Assembly (NCBI RefSeq): GCF_004684085.1
Contig: NZ_SRHZ01000024.1
Location: 186,001 to 250,000, forward strand
Direction of reading: 5' to 3'
DNA length: 64,000 nt
DNA from: Stenotrophomonas maltophilia
GTDB lineage: Bacteria > Pseudomonadota > Gammaproteobacteria > Xanthomonadales > Xanthomonadaceae
Part shown: positions 63,712 to 64,000 of the stretch, one piece after another
Layout of the letters: each line of letters starts with the position of its first letter
How positions within the stretch are numbered: the stretch's first letter is position 1
The notes under the pieces: generated by a model
Seen by the model: only the letters and a program-made list of their open reading frames with translations
Databases searched by the model: none
What the model was told of the DNA's origin: nothing
Position numbers and translations under genes: made by a program

Positions 63712-64000
63712 TCAATACAGCGAGCCGGCATTGACGATCGGCTGGGTGCCGCGGTCCGAGCACAGCACGGTCAGCAGGTTGCTGACCATGTGCGCCTTGC
63801 GCTCCTCATCCAGCTGCACCACGCCGTTCTTCTGCAGTTCGGCCAGCGCCATTTCAACCATGCCCACCGCACCGGCAACGATGCGCGTGCGTGCGGCGAT
63901 CACTGCGTTGGCCTGCTGGCGCTGCAGCATCGCCTGGGCGATCTCGGCGGCGTAGGCCAGGTGGCTGATGCGCGCGTCCAGGACCTGCACGCCGGCATCG
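63712..64000 (-). CDS. SPFH/band-7 domain protein, C-terminal part
   Basis: About 96 C-terminal residues are inside the window and the 5' part lies beyond the right edge. [40 protein letters not shown] and [11 protein letters not shown] match the helical tail of SPFH (stomatin/prohibitin-like) proteins. These form membrane-associated oligomers. It is followed by the Arc-like and DUF4177 genes. Confidence 0.85.
   Translation of the reverse strand, partial: DAGVQVLDARISHLAYAAEIAQAMLQRQQANAVIAARTRIVAGAVGMVEMALAELQKNGVVQLDEERKAHMVSNLLTVLCSDRGTQPIVNAGSLY

Overview
The window looks like a chromosomal segment of Stenotrophomonas, most likely the S. maltophilia complex. It is GC-rich, densely coded, and carries many palindromes that begin with GTAG, which matches the SMAG repeats known from that species. 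The gene set also fits Xanthomonadaceae: a malonate decarboxylase operon, minCDE, membrane-anchored malate:quinone oxidoreductase, POT and OPT peptide transporters, and S9 peptidases. I see no rRNA, tRNA, CRISPR array, phage or intact insertion sequence.

Region 1 (about 0.3-10.1 kb) is a self-contained sugar-oxidation regulon. Two convergent operons and a LacI-type regulator are bounded at both outer ends by the same perfect 14-bp palindrome, TGCAATCGATTGCA. The genes are an exported TIM-barrel isomerase, a GMC flavoprotein, its Tat-exported small subunit, an exported DUF1080 protein, a cytochrome c, a second exported TIM-barrel isomerase, a Gfo/Idh oxidoreductase, an MFS importer and a cytosolic TIM-barrel isomerase. 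Together they suggest oxidation of a glycoside to a 3-keto sugar in the periplasm, cleavage, import and re-reduction. Region 2 (10.2-26.8 kb) is a mosaic of small housekeeping and regulatory units: two diguanylate cyclases, a MarR-GNAT fusion, a LysR/PEP-mutase-family pair, an AI-2E family permease, an ArsR/DUF2867-like pair, a YozG-like/DUF2975 pair, a TerC-CBS protein, a metallophosphoesterase, an MHS-type permease and a nucleoside hydrolase. Region 3 (26.9-28.3 kb) is visibly AT-richer. It holds an orphan SUKH immunity gene, a small companion ORF, a possible gene remnant before it, and a small membrane protein.

Region 4 (28.4-36.7 kb) is the malonate operon, mdcACDEGBH, followed by a MatC-type carrier and a GntR-family (MdcY-like) regulator, with a tandem repeat upstream of mdcA that is a likely operator. 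Region 5 (36.9-43.7 kb) holds a siderophore receptor with an AT-rich, Fur-like upstream region, mqo, a GNAT, and the divergent argP-lysE pair. Region 6 (43.9-54.8 kb) is rich in peptide handling: two different S9 peptidases, a POT and an OPT transporter, plus a DUF1624-like membrane protein and a DUF819 permease. Region 7 (54.9-64 kb) has a small HExxH protein, a GNAT-minC-minD-minE operon, a NarL-type two-component system, an SRPBCC membrane protein, DUF423, an M15 peptidase, and a DUF4177/Arc-like/SPFH gene set cut by the window end.

Two dispersed repeat families thread through the intergenic spaces: SMAG palindromes and a second hairpin family with GGGGTCGGATCC/GGCTCTGACCCC-type ends. The inner stems of the second family differ in sequence between copies but stay complementary, and three of its sites are inverted pairs. 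One further 27-bp inverted repeat of the GGGGACGGAGGGG type abuts argP.
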